The translations under genes were made by a program, and so were the position numbers. Under the pieces are notes generated by a model. The model was not told where the DNA came from. It worked only from the letters and a program-made list of their open reading frames with translations, and did not search any database. From Tangfeifania diversioriginum (GTDB lineage Bacteria > Bacteroidota > Bacteroidia > Bacteroidales > Prolixibacteraceae): a stretch of DNA of 64,000 nucleotides. The stretch spans positions 1-64,000 of the forward strand of contig CAMCBW010000033.1 of assembly GCA_945873105.1 (NCBI GenBank). The letters are read 5' to 3'. The stretch's first letter is position 1; every line of letters starts with the position of its first letter. This document shows, in pieces, positions 29,066 to 36,409 of this stretch.

Positions 29066-30850
29066 ATGGAGCCAACACGTACTTTCGAACTATTGGATTA
29101 TTGTCTCAAGAATAACTCCCGTGAAGATGCAGTCGCAGGAAAACAGGGAACCGAGTGGGTTACCTACAGTACTGCGCAGTTGTACCGTAATGCTGAGTTG
29201 GTGGCATTGGGTTTACTCTCTCTGGGGATTCAAAAGGGCGACAGGGTCTCCACCGTTAGTGGAAACAGGCCGGAGTGGAGTTTTGTGGATTTTGCACTTT
29301 CCATGGCCGGAGCCGTGCATGTTCCTGTTTATCCAACGATTAGCGAAGAGGAGTACAGTTACATCTTCAAACACGCAGAAATTCGCTTCCTGTTTATTTC
29401 CGACGAGAAGTTGTTCAACAAACTGGCACCGGTAGTGGCAGAGGTCGAGAGCATGGAAAAGGTCTTTACCTTCAACGATGTTCCGGGTGCAGACAACCTT
29501 TCACTGCTCATGGCACTGGGAGAGAAAAACGAAGAGTCCCTTCGGCCAAAACTTGAAGAGATCAAGAAAAATATCAAGGAGGAGGAGATGGTAACCATGA
29601 TCTATACCAGTGGTACCACCGGCATTCCAAAAGGGGTGATGCTCTCACACCGAAACCTTGTCTCCAATTTTAAAACCTGTGCTACCCATTTCTCACTTGG
29701 TTTGGGGCACCGTTCGATCTCATTTTTACCCTTGTGTCATATTTTTGAGCGTACAGTTAATTATGTATTCATGTACCGTGGCATCGGGATCTACTACGTT
29801 GAAAGTCTTCCCCAGATTGTCCAGTCAATCAAGGAGGTAAAACCACATATTTTTACGGCAGTTCCCAGACTGATGGAGAGCGTCTACGACGGTATTATGG
29901 CCAAAGGGAAACTGCTGACAGGCATCAAGTTTAAACTCTTCTTCTGGGCGGTGGACCTTGGCAAGGATTTTGATTTCAACAAAAAGGTGGGAGTCATCAA
30001 GCGGATCAAGCTTGCCATTGCGGACAAGCTGATCTACTCCAAATGGCGAGCTGGTCTGGGAGGAAATATACAGTTGATAGTTTCGGGCGGAGCATTGCTG
30101 CAATCCAGGATTGCCAGGGTTTTTAGTGCTGCAAAATTGACGGTTCTCGAAGGTTATGGACTGACCGAAACATCCCCGGTCATAGCAGTGAGCAATGCGG
30201 TTACCGGTGAGATCAAGATTGGAACCAATGGCCCGGTAATCAAAGGAGTAGAGGTTAAGATTGCTGAGGATGGAGAGATTCTGGCCAAAGGGCCAAACCT
30301 GATGATGGGGTACTACAAGGAGCCCGGTCTCACAGCCGAGGTGATCGATGCCGATGGTTGGTTTCATACCGGTGACGTAGGGAAGTTGGATGAAGGTAAA
30401 TACCTGAAGATTACTGACCGGAAGAAAGAGATCTTTAAGTTGTCTGGAGGTAAATATATTGCACCTCAATTGATTGAAAATAAATTGAAAGAGTCGGTGC
30501 TGATTGAACAAGCATGCGTCATTGGAAACCACGAAAAATTTGCCAGTGCCCTCATCTCTCCCAATTTCGTCTACCTGCACGAATGTTGTCCGGAGAACAA
30601 GATCCTGTTCAAGGACAACGCCGACCTGATTACACAACCAAGGGTCATTGAGATGATTCAGGCCGAAGTCAGGGAGGTTAACAAGACCCTGGGTCTGCAC
30701 GAAGAGATCAAGCGATTCAGGTTGGTTTCAGACTCCTGGTCGGCCCAGAGCGGGGAGCTTTCCCAAACCCTGAAATTAAAGAGAAAAGTCATTGAGGAAA
30801 AGTACAGCGACCTGATCGAAGAAATTTTTGCCTCTTCCAGAGAGGATTGA
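29066..30850 (+). CDS. Long-chain fatty acid--CoA ligase (AMP-forming)
   Basis: 594 residues. ANL superfamily motifs in order: the P-loop MIYTSGTTGIPKGVML (about residue 178), LEGYGLTETSPVIAVS, the Asp of GWFHTGDVGKLD, and the hinge ITDRKKEIFKLSGGKYIAP. The long-chain (FadD15/ACSL-like) type is indicated by YLKITDRKKE and the length. It activates fatty acids to acyl-CoA with ATP in the cytoplasm or at the membrane, for beta-oxidation or lipid synthesis. No partner lipid genes are adjacent. Confidence 0.92.
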   Translation: MEPTRTFELLDYCLKNNSREDAVAGKQGTEWVTYSTAQLYRNAELVALGLLSLGIQKGDRVSTVSGNRPEWSFVDFALSMAGAVHVPVYPTISEEEYSYIFKHAEIRFLFISDEKLFNKLAPVVAEVESMEKVFTFNDVPGADNLSLLMALGEKNEESLRPKLEEIKKNIKEEEMVTMIYTSGTTGIPKGVMLSHRNLVSNFKTCATHFSLGLGHRSISFLPLCHIFERTVNYVFMYRGIGIYYVESLPQIVQSIKEVKPHIFTAVPRLMESVYDGIMAKGKLLTGIKFKLFFWAVDLGKDFDFNKKVGVIKRIKLAIADKLIYSKWRAGLGGNIQLIVSGGALLQSRIARVFSAAKLTVLEGYGLTETSPVIAVSNAVTGEIKIGTNGPVIKGVEVKIAEDGEILAKGPNLMMGYYKEPGLTAEVIDADGWFHTGDVGKLDEGKYLKITDRKKEIFKLSGGKYIAPQLIENKLKESVLIEQACVIGNHEKFASALISPNFVYLHECCPENKILFKDNADLITQPRVIEMIQAEVREVNKTLGLHEEIKRFRLVSDSWSAQSGELSQTLKLKRKVIEEKYSDLIEEIFASSRED

Positions 30851-30921
30851 TACGAAAAAGTATAATTTTGACCAGTTATTCTTCGGAATTACACTTTTCG
30901 AATTAAATCGTTGGTTCTTTC

Positions 30922-31803
30922 ATGGATAAAATCTTAATAACGGGGGCTACTGGAAATATCGGACTTTCAACCGTGCGTTATCTCCTTAACCAAAAAGAAC
31001 AAGATTACCAGGTAGTTGCTGCTGTCAGGAATCTCAATCATCCTGATATCATCGGTGATGACAACGAAAAGATCCCAAAAGCGCAGTTGGTTAAGTTTGA
31101 GTTTGACGAACCTGCCACCTACAAGGCAGCCTTGAAGGGGGTTACCAAATTGTTGCTGATCCGGCCGAACCAGGTTTCAGATGTCTCCAAGCATATCTTT
31201 CCATTTTTGGACCAGGTCGAAAAATCGGAGGTTAAGCACATTGTATTTGTATCGATTGTAGGCGCTGAACGAAACCGGGTTTTTGCCAACCATCGGATTG
31301 AAACCCATCTGAAGAAGATGAAAATTCCGCATACGATCGTTCGTCCTTCCCTCTACATGCAGAACCTGATTACCTTGCATGGAGCAGAGATAAGGTTGCA
31401 CGACCATCTCTACATCCCAGCAGGTGCAGGAATGGTGAATTACATTGATGCCAGGGATGTGGCACAGGTAGCGGCAGAACTGCTCACAAAGCCGGGTCAC
31501 GAAGGCAAGGAATATGAAATTACAGGTCAGGAGCCTATGGATTTCTACAAGATTGCAGGAATGTTTACCAATGAGTTGGGTCGAGAGATCAAATATGCCA
31601 GGCCACTCACCATCAAATTCATCCGGCAGAAAATGGGGGAGAAGAAACATTTGCCCTTTATTGTCACGCTTTCACTGCTTTACGGAGCCGCAAGAAATGG
31701 GAAAATGGGACATACATCCACCGTATTCAAAGAAATAACAGGTTCGGAACCAAGAAGTTTGGCAGACTTTATCCATGAATACCGAAAAGTGTGGGAAAAG
31801 TAA
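30922..31803 (+). CDS. NmrA/SDR-like NAD(P)-binding protein
   Basis: 293 residues. The N-terminal Rossmann motif ITGATGNIGLSTVRYLL, KHIVFVSIVGAERN and TIVRPSLYMQNLI place it in the NmrA/QOR2-like atypical SDR group. The classical YxxxK catalytic pair is absent, typical of NmrA-like sensors, though QOR2-type members are quinone reductases. Substrate unknown. It stands alone between the acyl-CoA ligase and tRNA-Phe. Confidence 0.85.
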   Translation: MDKILITGATGNIGLSTVRYLLNQKEQDYQVVAAVRNLNHPDIIGDDNEKIPKAQLVKFEFDEPATYKAALKGVTKLLLIRPNQVSDVSKHIFPFLDQVEKSEVKHIVFVSIVGAERNRVFANHRIETHLKKMKIPHTIVRPSLYMQNLITLHGAEIRLHDHLYIPAGAGMVNYIDARDVAQVAAELLTKPGHEGKEYEITGQEPMDFYKIAGMFTNELGREIKYARPLTIKFIRQKMGEKKHLPFIVTLSLLYGAARNGKMGHTSTVFKEITGSEPRSLADFIHEYRKVWEK

Positions 31804-31834
31804 TGGTGAAAACCTGTAAAAATATCGAGGAAAC

Positions 31835-31865
31835 TTTGGCTGGAAAGATTTATTAATTATCTTTG
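31835..31865 (+). promoter_or_regulatory. Promoter of tRNA-Phe, Bacteroidota housekeeping type
   Basis: TTTG (31835-31838), a 19-bp spacer, then TATCTTTG (31858-31865): an exact match to the Bacteroidota sigma-A pattern TTTG-N19/21-TAnnTTTG. The expected start of transcription is about 10 bp before the tRNA. Confidence 0.85.
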
Positions 31866-31881
31866 CACCGCAATTAAATAA

Positions 31882-31954
<73 letters not shown>

Positions 31955-31996
31955 CGAAAGGGTAAAGAGCAATCTTTACCCTTTCTCTTTTTTGCC

Positions 31997-32004
31997 TATC
32001 TTTG
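31997..32004 (+). promoter_or_regulatory. Possible -7 element for the M16 peptidase gene
   Basis: TATCTTTG matches TAnnTTTG; an approximate -33 (TTTA at 31975-31978) is 18 bp upstream. It would give a leader of roughly 12 nt before the ATG at 32023. Confidence 0.4.
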
Positions 32005-32022
32005 CCGACCTGATTGTTTCGA

Positions 32023-33243
32023 ATGGAATATACATCAACGATTTTATCCAATGGGATCCGGCTGATTCACCTGTCAGTCGACTCACCCGTGGCGCACTGC
32101 GGGGTGCTGATCAATACCGGTTCAAGGGACGAAACTCCCGCAGAACAGGGAATGGCGCATTTCATCGAGCATACGATTTTCAAGGGTACTGTCAAACGAA
32201 AAGCCTACCATATCATCAGCAGGCTGGAAGATGTAGGCGGGGAGATGAATGCCTATACCTCCAAGGAGGAGACTGCCATCCATGCCTCCTTCCTCTGCGA
32301 GTATTACGAACGTACCATTGAGCTTTTTAGTGATATTTTGATAGACAGCACTTTCCCTGAAAAGGAGCTGAAAAAGGAGCAGGAGGTAATTGTGGATGAA
32401 ATCAACTCCTACAACGATACCCCAGCAGAACTGATTTTTGATGAATTTGAAGAGTTGATTTACGAAGGTCACCCGATGGGGAGAAGCATCCTTGGCACCC
32501 CCGAACTGGTCAGGAGTTTTCAGGCTACCGACATCCGGCGCTTCATTGCCGCCAATTACCATACCGACCAGATGGTCATCTGCTCGGTTGGCAATATACC
32601 TGCCAGGAAATTTTTCCACCTGGCTGCCCGCTATTTCGAGCGGCTCTCCTCCAATTACCGCGAAAAATTGCGCACAAGCTTCTCCGCCTACCATCCCAAA
32701 CAGCGTGTGGTAGAGAAAGGTACTTTTCAGGCGCATTGTATCCTGGGGGGTGAGGCATTTGATGTTTACCATCCCGACAGGTTACCGCTTGTCTTGCTGA
32801 ACAGCATATTGGGAGGGCAGTCGGGAAATTCGCGGTTAAACCTGAGTTTGCGCGAAAGAAACGGAATTGCCTACAACCTCGAATCTTCCTATACGGCCTA
32901 CTCGGATACCGGTACGCTTACCATCTATTTCGGTACCGATCCCGAGAATCTCGAACGGGCATTGATGCTGATCGACAAGGAGATCAAACTGTTGCAAAAC
33001 AAGTCGCTCGGCGGTCTGCAGCTGAACAAGGCCCGCAAGCAGCTGATCGGGCAGCTGGCCATGTCGCAGGAGAACCACGAAGACCTGATGCTGGCAATCG
33101 GGAAGAGTATGCTGGTTTTCAACAAGGTGGAAAGTTTGAAGGATATCTACAAGAAGATTGAGGAGATATCAGGTTCTCAACTGATGGAGGTTGCCAACCG
33201 GCTCCTCTTACCAGGAAATCTCTCCAGGCTGATTTACCAATGA
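32023..33243 (+). CDS. M16 family zinc peptidase (insulinase/processing peptidase-like)
   Basis: 406 residues from MEYTSTILSNG; a TTG three codons earlier is possible but less likely. The inverted zinc motif HxxEH is in MAHFIEHTIFKG with the downstream Glu in EVIVDEINSYNDTP, so the M16 active site is complete. FNLSLR-like R/Y motifs are seen as LNLSLRERNGIAYNLESSY. One M16 unit of about 400 residues, no signal peptide, as in the PqqL/YmxG-type single-chain peptidases near tRNA or pnp loci. It overlaps the next gene by 4 bp. Confidence 0.92.
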   Translation: MEYTSTILSNGIRLIHLSVDSPVAHCGVLINTGSRDETPAEQGMAHFIEHTIFKGTVKRKAYHIISRLEDVGGEMNAYTSKEETAIHASFLCEYYERTIELFSDILIDSTFPEKELKKEQEVIVDEINSYNDTPAELIFDEFEELIYEGHPMGRSILGTPELVRSFQATDIRRFIAANYHTDQMVICSVGNIPARKFFHLAARYFERLSSNYREKLRTSFSAYHPKQRVVEKGTFQAHCILGGEAFDVYHPDRLPLVLLNSILGGQSGNSRLNLSLRERNGIAYNLESSYTAYSDTGTLTIYFGTDPENLERALMLIDKEIKLLQNKSLGGLQLNKARKQLIGQLAMSQENHEDLMLAIGKSMLVFNKVESLKDIYKKIEEISGSQLMEVANRLLLPGNLSRLIYQ

Positions 33244-33881
33244 TGAAGATTGATCAGCAACTTGAGCATTACATCCTCTCCCACACGGTAGAGGAGGATC
33301 CGCTGCTTCAGCGGCTTTACCGCGAAACCTGCCTCAAACTGGTCAACGGCCGCATGTGTTCAGGGCACCTGCAGGGAAGCATCCTAACCCTCTTCAGCAA
33401 GTTGCTGGCTCCCCAAAGAGTTCTTGAGATCGGTACCTATACAGGTTATTCAGCCATCTGCCTGGCAAAGGGAATGCCTATCGGCGGAAAGCTCCACACC
33501 ATAGAGATCAACGACGAACTCGAGGAGTTTGCCGCCAGGTATTTCAGGGAATCGGGTCTCAGGGATCGGATCATCCAGCACATTGGCGATGCAACAGCTA
33601 TCCTGCCTCAACTGAACGAAAGCTTTGACCTTGCCTTTCTGGATGCCGACAAGCGGCAGTACCTGGCGCACTATGCGCAGATTTTGCCAAAGATGAACCA
33701 GGGTGGATTGATCATTGCCGACAATACCCTTTGGGGGGGCAAAGTGGTTGGGAAAGTCTCCCGGAACGATGAACAAACGCTGGCCATCCTGGCCTTCAAC
33801 GATTTTGTTAAAAATGATTCCCGCGTTGAGGTTACTATTCTCCCAATCCGGGATGGGATGACACTACTGCGCAAAATCTAA
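33240..33881 (+). CDS. SAM-dependent O-methyltransferase
   Basis: 213 residues. Class I methyltransferase, catechol-O-methyltransferase-like (methyltransf_3): RVLEIGTYTGYSAICLAKG binds SAM, FDLAFLDADKRQYLAHY carries the metal-ligand DAD, and IADNTLWGGKVV gives the second ligand pair. Members methylate catechols or the 5-hydroxyuridine of tRNA (TrmR type); the short length and coupling to a peptidase do not discriminate. The start overlaps the M16 stop, indicating translational coupling. Confidence 0.9.
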   Translation: MMKIDQQLEHYILSHTVEEDPLLQRLYRETCLKLVNGRMCSGHLQGSILTLFSKLLAPQRVLEIGTYTGYSAICLAKGMPIGGKLHTIEINDELEEFAARYFRESGLRDRIIQHIGDATAILPQLNESFDLAFLDADKRQYLAHYAQILPKMNQGGLIIADNTLWGGKVVGKVSRNDEQTLAILAFNDFVKNDSRVEVTILPIRDGMTLLRKI

Positions 33882-33912
33882 ACCATGAAGGGCTGGAAGA
33901 CCTTCATGGTTT
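33880..33912 (+). terminator. Probable terminator after the O-methyltransferase gene
   Basis: Perfect 12-bp stem AAACCATGAAGG / CCTTCATGGTTT with a 9-nt loop, overlapping the stop codon. The T-tract is only three bases. Confidence 0.6.
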
Positions 33913-34012
33913 GAACACCCAACAAATTGAATTATTTCAATTTATTTCCACCTATTTCTTCTTTATTTTCCTGTTAATGGCGTAACTTATAATAGCTTAA
34001 TAAGAGTTACCC

Positions 34013-35287
34013 ATGAAGGAAGAATTTCTCCATTTTCTATGGAAGAACCGGATGTTTGAACCGGAGAGGCCGGTTACTTCCGAAGGCGAATCCATCGAAA
34101 TTGTCTCTGTTGGCAGACACAACATCCATGCCGGACCCGATTTCTTTGATGCAAGGGTGAAGATTGGCAAGACGCTGTGGGCCGGAAATGTCGAGATCCA
34201 CCTGCGAGCCTCCGACTGGAACAGGCACGGCCACCAGTCTGATCCCCGGTACCGCAATACAATTTTGCACGTGGTGGCAGAAAATGACCTGGTGATTTAC
34301 AACCTCACGGGAGCGACCATCCCAACCATCGAAATAGGATGGCCCCTTTGGATTGAATACAACTACCAGGCCTTGCTGCAAAAACACGATTGGGTCAATT
34401 GCGCCTCACAACTTTACAAAATTGATCCCTTCAGAATCAGGTTCTTTCTGAATGGAATGGCCATCGACAGGCTCCAGCAAAAAATTGGCGCCATCGATCA
34501 ACTACTCGAAGAGTCGAAGGGTGACTGGAGTGAGACCTTTTATCGTTTTTTGGCAAGGAGTTTTGGTTTCCGGCAAAATGGGGATCCCTTCGAAATGCTG
34601 GCCCGTTCCCTCCCGCTGGCGTTGCTGCAAAAACACAAGGACCAGCTTTTTCAATTGGAAGCACTTCTTTTCGGCCAGTCAGGATTGTGCCACGAATTGC
34701 TATTGCCGGAGGAGTATCCCCTTTCGTTGAGAAACGAGTACGAGTTTCTGGCCGGGAAATATGCCCTTCGCCCAATTGCCGGTCATCTGTGGAAATTCAT
34801 GCGTATGCACCCCCTGAACTTTCCAACCATTCGTCTGGCACAATTTGCAGGAGTAATTCACACCTGTCCGACCCTTTTTTCGACGGTCATCAGGTTGGAA
34901 AAGGTGGAGGATTACCGCAGGATGTTCCGTGTGGATACATCCCCCTTTTGGGACCAGCACTATACCTTCCTGAAACCATCCGTTAACCAGCGGAAAGGGA
35001 TGGGGGAGGACTCCTTTCAACTCATCCTGGTCAATGTACTGGTGCCATTCCTCTTCCTTTACGGCGAAAGAACCAACAAACCGGAGCTGAAGGAGCGCGC
35101 ACTGAGGATCATGGAAGAGTTGCCGGCCGAGAACAATACACTCCTCCGCCACTGGGCTACCGCCGGCATAGCGGCTGCCAATGCCCTCGAGTCGCAGGCA
35201 CTCATTCATCTCCACCATGCCTACTGTGAACCCAAAAGATGCCTGGAGTGCACGATTGGGCAGCGGATTATTCTTCATGGGGAATAG
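34013..35287 (+). CDS. DUF2851 family protein
   Basis: 424 residues, soluble, no signal peptide. Matches the Bacteroidota family DUF2851 in full: FLHFLWKNRMFE, HNIHAGPDFFDARVKIG, WAGNVEIHLRASDWNRHGH, ILHVVAENDL, and a C-terminal CxxC-like CEPKRCLECTIG. The N-terminal pattern (NAGPDFxxA, GxVExH, SDWxxHxH) resembles a nuclease-like fold, but no activity has been shown as far as I know. It ends next to the first nonamer repeat array. Confidence 0.88.
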   Translation: MKEEFLHFLWKNRMFEPERPVTSEGESIEIVSVGRHNIHAGPDFFDARVKIGKTLWAGNVEIHLRASDWNRHGHQSDPRYRNTILHVVAENDLVIYNLTGATIPTIEIGWPLWIEYNYQALLQKHDWVNCASQLYKIDPFRIRFFLNGMAIDRLQQKIGAIDQLLEESKGDWSETFYRFLARSFGFRQNGDPFEMLARSLPLALLQKHKDQLFQLEALLFGQSGLCHELLLPEEYPLSLRNEYEFLAGKYALRPIAGHLWKFMRMHPLNFPTIRLAQFAGVIHTCPTLFSTVIRLEKVEDYRRMFRVDTSPFWDQHYTFLKPSVNQRKGMGEDSFQLILVNVLVPFLFLYGERTNKPELKERALRIMEELPAENNTLLRHWATAGIAAANALESQALIHLHHAYCEPKRCLECTIGQRIILHGE

Positions 35288-35294
35288 CAGAACA

Positions 35295-35357
35295 AGTGCC
35301 TAGAGTATTTAAAGTGCCTAGAGTGCCTAAAGTATTTAGAGTGACTAGAGTTTTTAG
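35295..35357 (+). repeat. Left nonamer array (7 x 9 bp)
   Basis: Seven consecutive 9-bp units: AGTGCCTAG, AGTATTTAA, AGTGCCTAG, AGTGCCTAA, AGTATTTAG, AGTGACTAG, AGTTTTTAG. It starts 8 bp after the DUF2851 stop. The inverted partner is at 35852-35896. Confidence 0.92.
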
Positions 35358-35403
35358 ATTCATCAAAATACGATGGTTAATTAGTAAATTAATATTTAAA
35401 AAA

Positions 35404-35763
35404 ATGAACAACAAAGATTTTGGAAAGCAATTTGAAATTAGGACTAGGAAATTCGCCATCAGCATTATTAGGATGTCAGGGAAATTGCCTGATACAACAG
35501 AAGGCCGGGTTGTTAGAAACCAGGTAACAAAATCAGGAACAAGTATCGGTGCAAATTATAGGGAAGCAAACAGATCCAGAAGTAAGGCAGATTTTGTTAA
35601 TAAAATTTTAATTTGTGAGAGCGAAGCTAGCGAAACCCTTTATTGGCTTGAAATTATTAGTGATTTAGATTGGAGTCCTGCTGAGAAAATTCAAAATATA
35701 GTTATAGAAGCGTCTGAAATTCTAGCTATTCTTACCTCTATTGACCGAAATCTGAAAAATTAA
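35404..35763 (+). CDS. Four-helix-bundle protein (23S rRNA intervening-sequence / bAvd-like family)
   Basis: 119 residues from MNNKDFGKQFE; upstream in-frame sequence is translated repeat array and is rejected. The family pattern is clear: FAISIIRMSGKLP, GRVVRNQVTKSGTSIGANYREANRSRSKADF (seen as QVTKSGTSIGANYREA) and ESEASETLYWLEI. Members are found inside 23S rRNA intervening sequences and as stand-alone genes in Bacteroidota, and are related to the Avd accessory protein of diversity-generating retroelements; the cellular role is unclear. No reverse transcriptase is nearby. The gene sits exactly between two inverted nonamer arrays and is more AT-rich than its neighbours, pointing to a mobile or recently acquired unit. 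Confidence 0.9.
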   Translation: MNNKDFGKQFEIRTRKFAISIIRMSGKLPDTTEGRVVRNQVTKSGTSIGANYREANRSRSKADFVNKILICESEASETLYWLEIISDLDWSPAEKIQNIVIEASEILAILTSIDRNLKN

Positions 35764-35851
35764 TGCTTTAATAGGAGTATATTGTGGTAACAAGTTTTGA
35801 TTCATCTGGTTTTTTGTGTTGATTGAATTTAAATGGATTGTTCTGGTCTAA
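35764..35851. other. Unique spacer between the four-helix-bundle gene and the right array
   Basis: AT-rich, no gene or clear terminator. Confidence 0.4.
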
Positions 35852-35896
35852 TTAAGTACTTTAGGCACTTTAAATACTTTAGACACTCTAGGCACT
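35852..35896 (-). repeat. Right nonamer array (5 x 9 bp), inverted
   Basis: Read on the minus strand: AGTGCCTAG, AGTGTCTAA, AGTATTTAA, AGTGCCTAA, AGTACTTAA. Same unit family as the left array, opposite orientation, so the enclosed 0.5-kb segment is bounded by inverted repeats. Confidence 0.92.
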
Positions 35897-35926
35897 TTCT
35901 TGGCGCAAATAAAAGACTGAAAGCCA

Positions 35927-35958
35927 CTTGTACATCTGAAGTTATTTCCTTAACTTCG
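35927..35958 (+). promoter_or_regulatory. Likely rpsO promoter
   Basis: CTTG (35927-35930), 20-bp spacer, TAACTTCG (35951-35958): one mismatch from consensus in each element and correct spacing. About 80 bp of leader precede the rpsO start, enough for S15 autoregulatory structure; the structure itself was not resolved. Confidence 0.5.
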
Positions 35959-36039
35959 CCCCCAAATTAATACCGAACCGTTGCGATCGAACACGAATCC
36001 TGCGGAGCGGTGATTGTACCATCAATAAAACAATTTATC

Positions 36040-36309
36040 ATGTATTTGAATCCTGAGATTAAAAAGACATTTTTTGAGAAGTATGGCAAGAGTGATACCG
36101 ATACCGGCACCTCCGAAGGACAGATTGCCCTTTTCTCTTTCCGCATCAACCACCTGACAGAGCACCTGAAAGCCAACAAAAAGGATTTTAGCACCCAACG
36201 TGCACTCATCCAGATGGTTGGAAAGCGTCGTTCCTTGCTCGATTACCTGAAACGCAAAGACATTGAGCGCTACCGTACCATCATCAAAGAATTAAATCTT
36301 CGTAAATAA
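36040..36309 (+). CDS. rpsO: 30S ribosomal protein S15
   Basis: 89 residues from MYLNPEIKK, the usual length. The signature TGTSEGQIALFSFRINHLTEHLKANKKDFSTQRALIQMVGKRRSLLDYLK is present (read as INHLTEHLKANKKD and GKRRSLLDYLKRKD). S15 binds 16S rRNA h20-h22 early in 30S assembly. It lies upstream of pnp as in many bacteria, with a terminator between. Confidence 0.97.
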   Translation: MYLNPEIKKTFFEKYGKSDTDTGTSEGQIALFSFRINHLTEHLKANKKDFSTQRALIQMVGKRRSLLDYLKRKDIERYRTIIKELNLRK

Positions 36310-36321
36310 GCGAACAACCTC

Positions 36322-36349
36322 AAAAGGCAATTTTCGGATTGCCTTTTTT
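36322..36349 (+). terminator. Terminator between rpsO and pnp
   Basis: Perfect 10-bp stem AAAAGGCAAT / ATTGCCTTTT followed by more T. pnp must use its own promoter or read-through. Confidence 0.85.
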
Positions 36350-36409
36350 GCATCTTTTAATTCTGTTCACCCCTTTTTTATAGCATAACAATTTAATTGG
36401 TTGCGATAT

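Noticed and set aside
35295-35357. Coding extension of the four-helix-bundle gene over the array
   Set aside because: The extra residues (VFKVPRVPKVFRVTRVF) are only the translated repeat, and the ATG at 35404 matches the family start.
35404-35763. Diversity-generating retroelement accessory (Avd)
   Set aside because: No reverse transcriptase, template repeat or variable repeat is present nearby; only fold-level relation to Avd remains.
36010-36039. Longer S15 start
   Set aside because: MYLNPEIKK is the family N-terminus; the preceding ten residues have no similarity.
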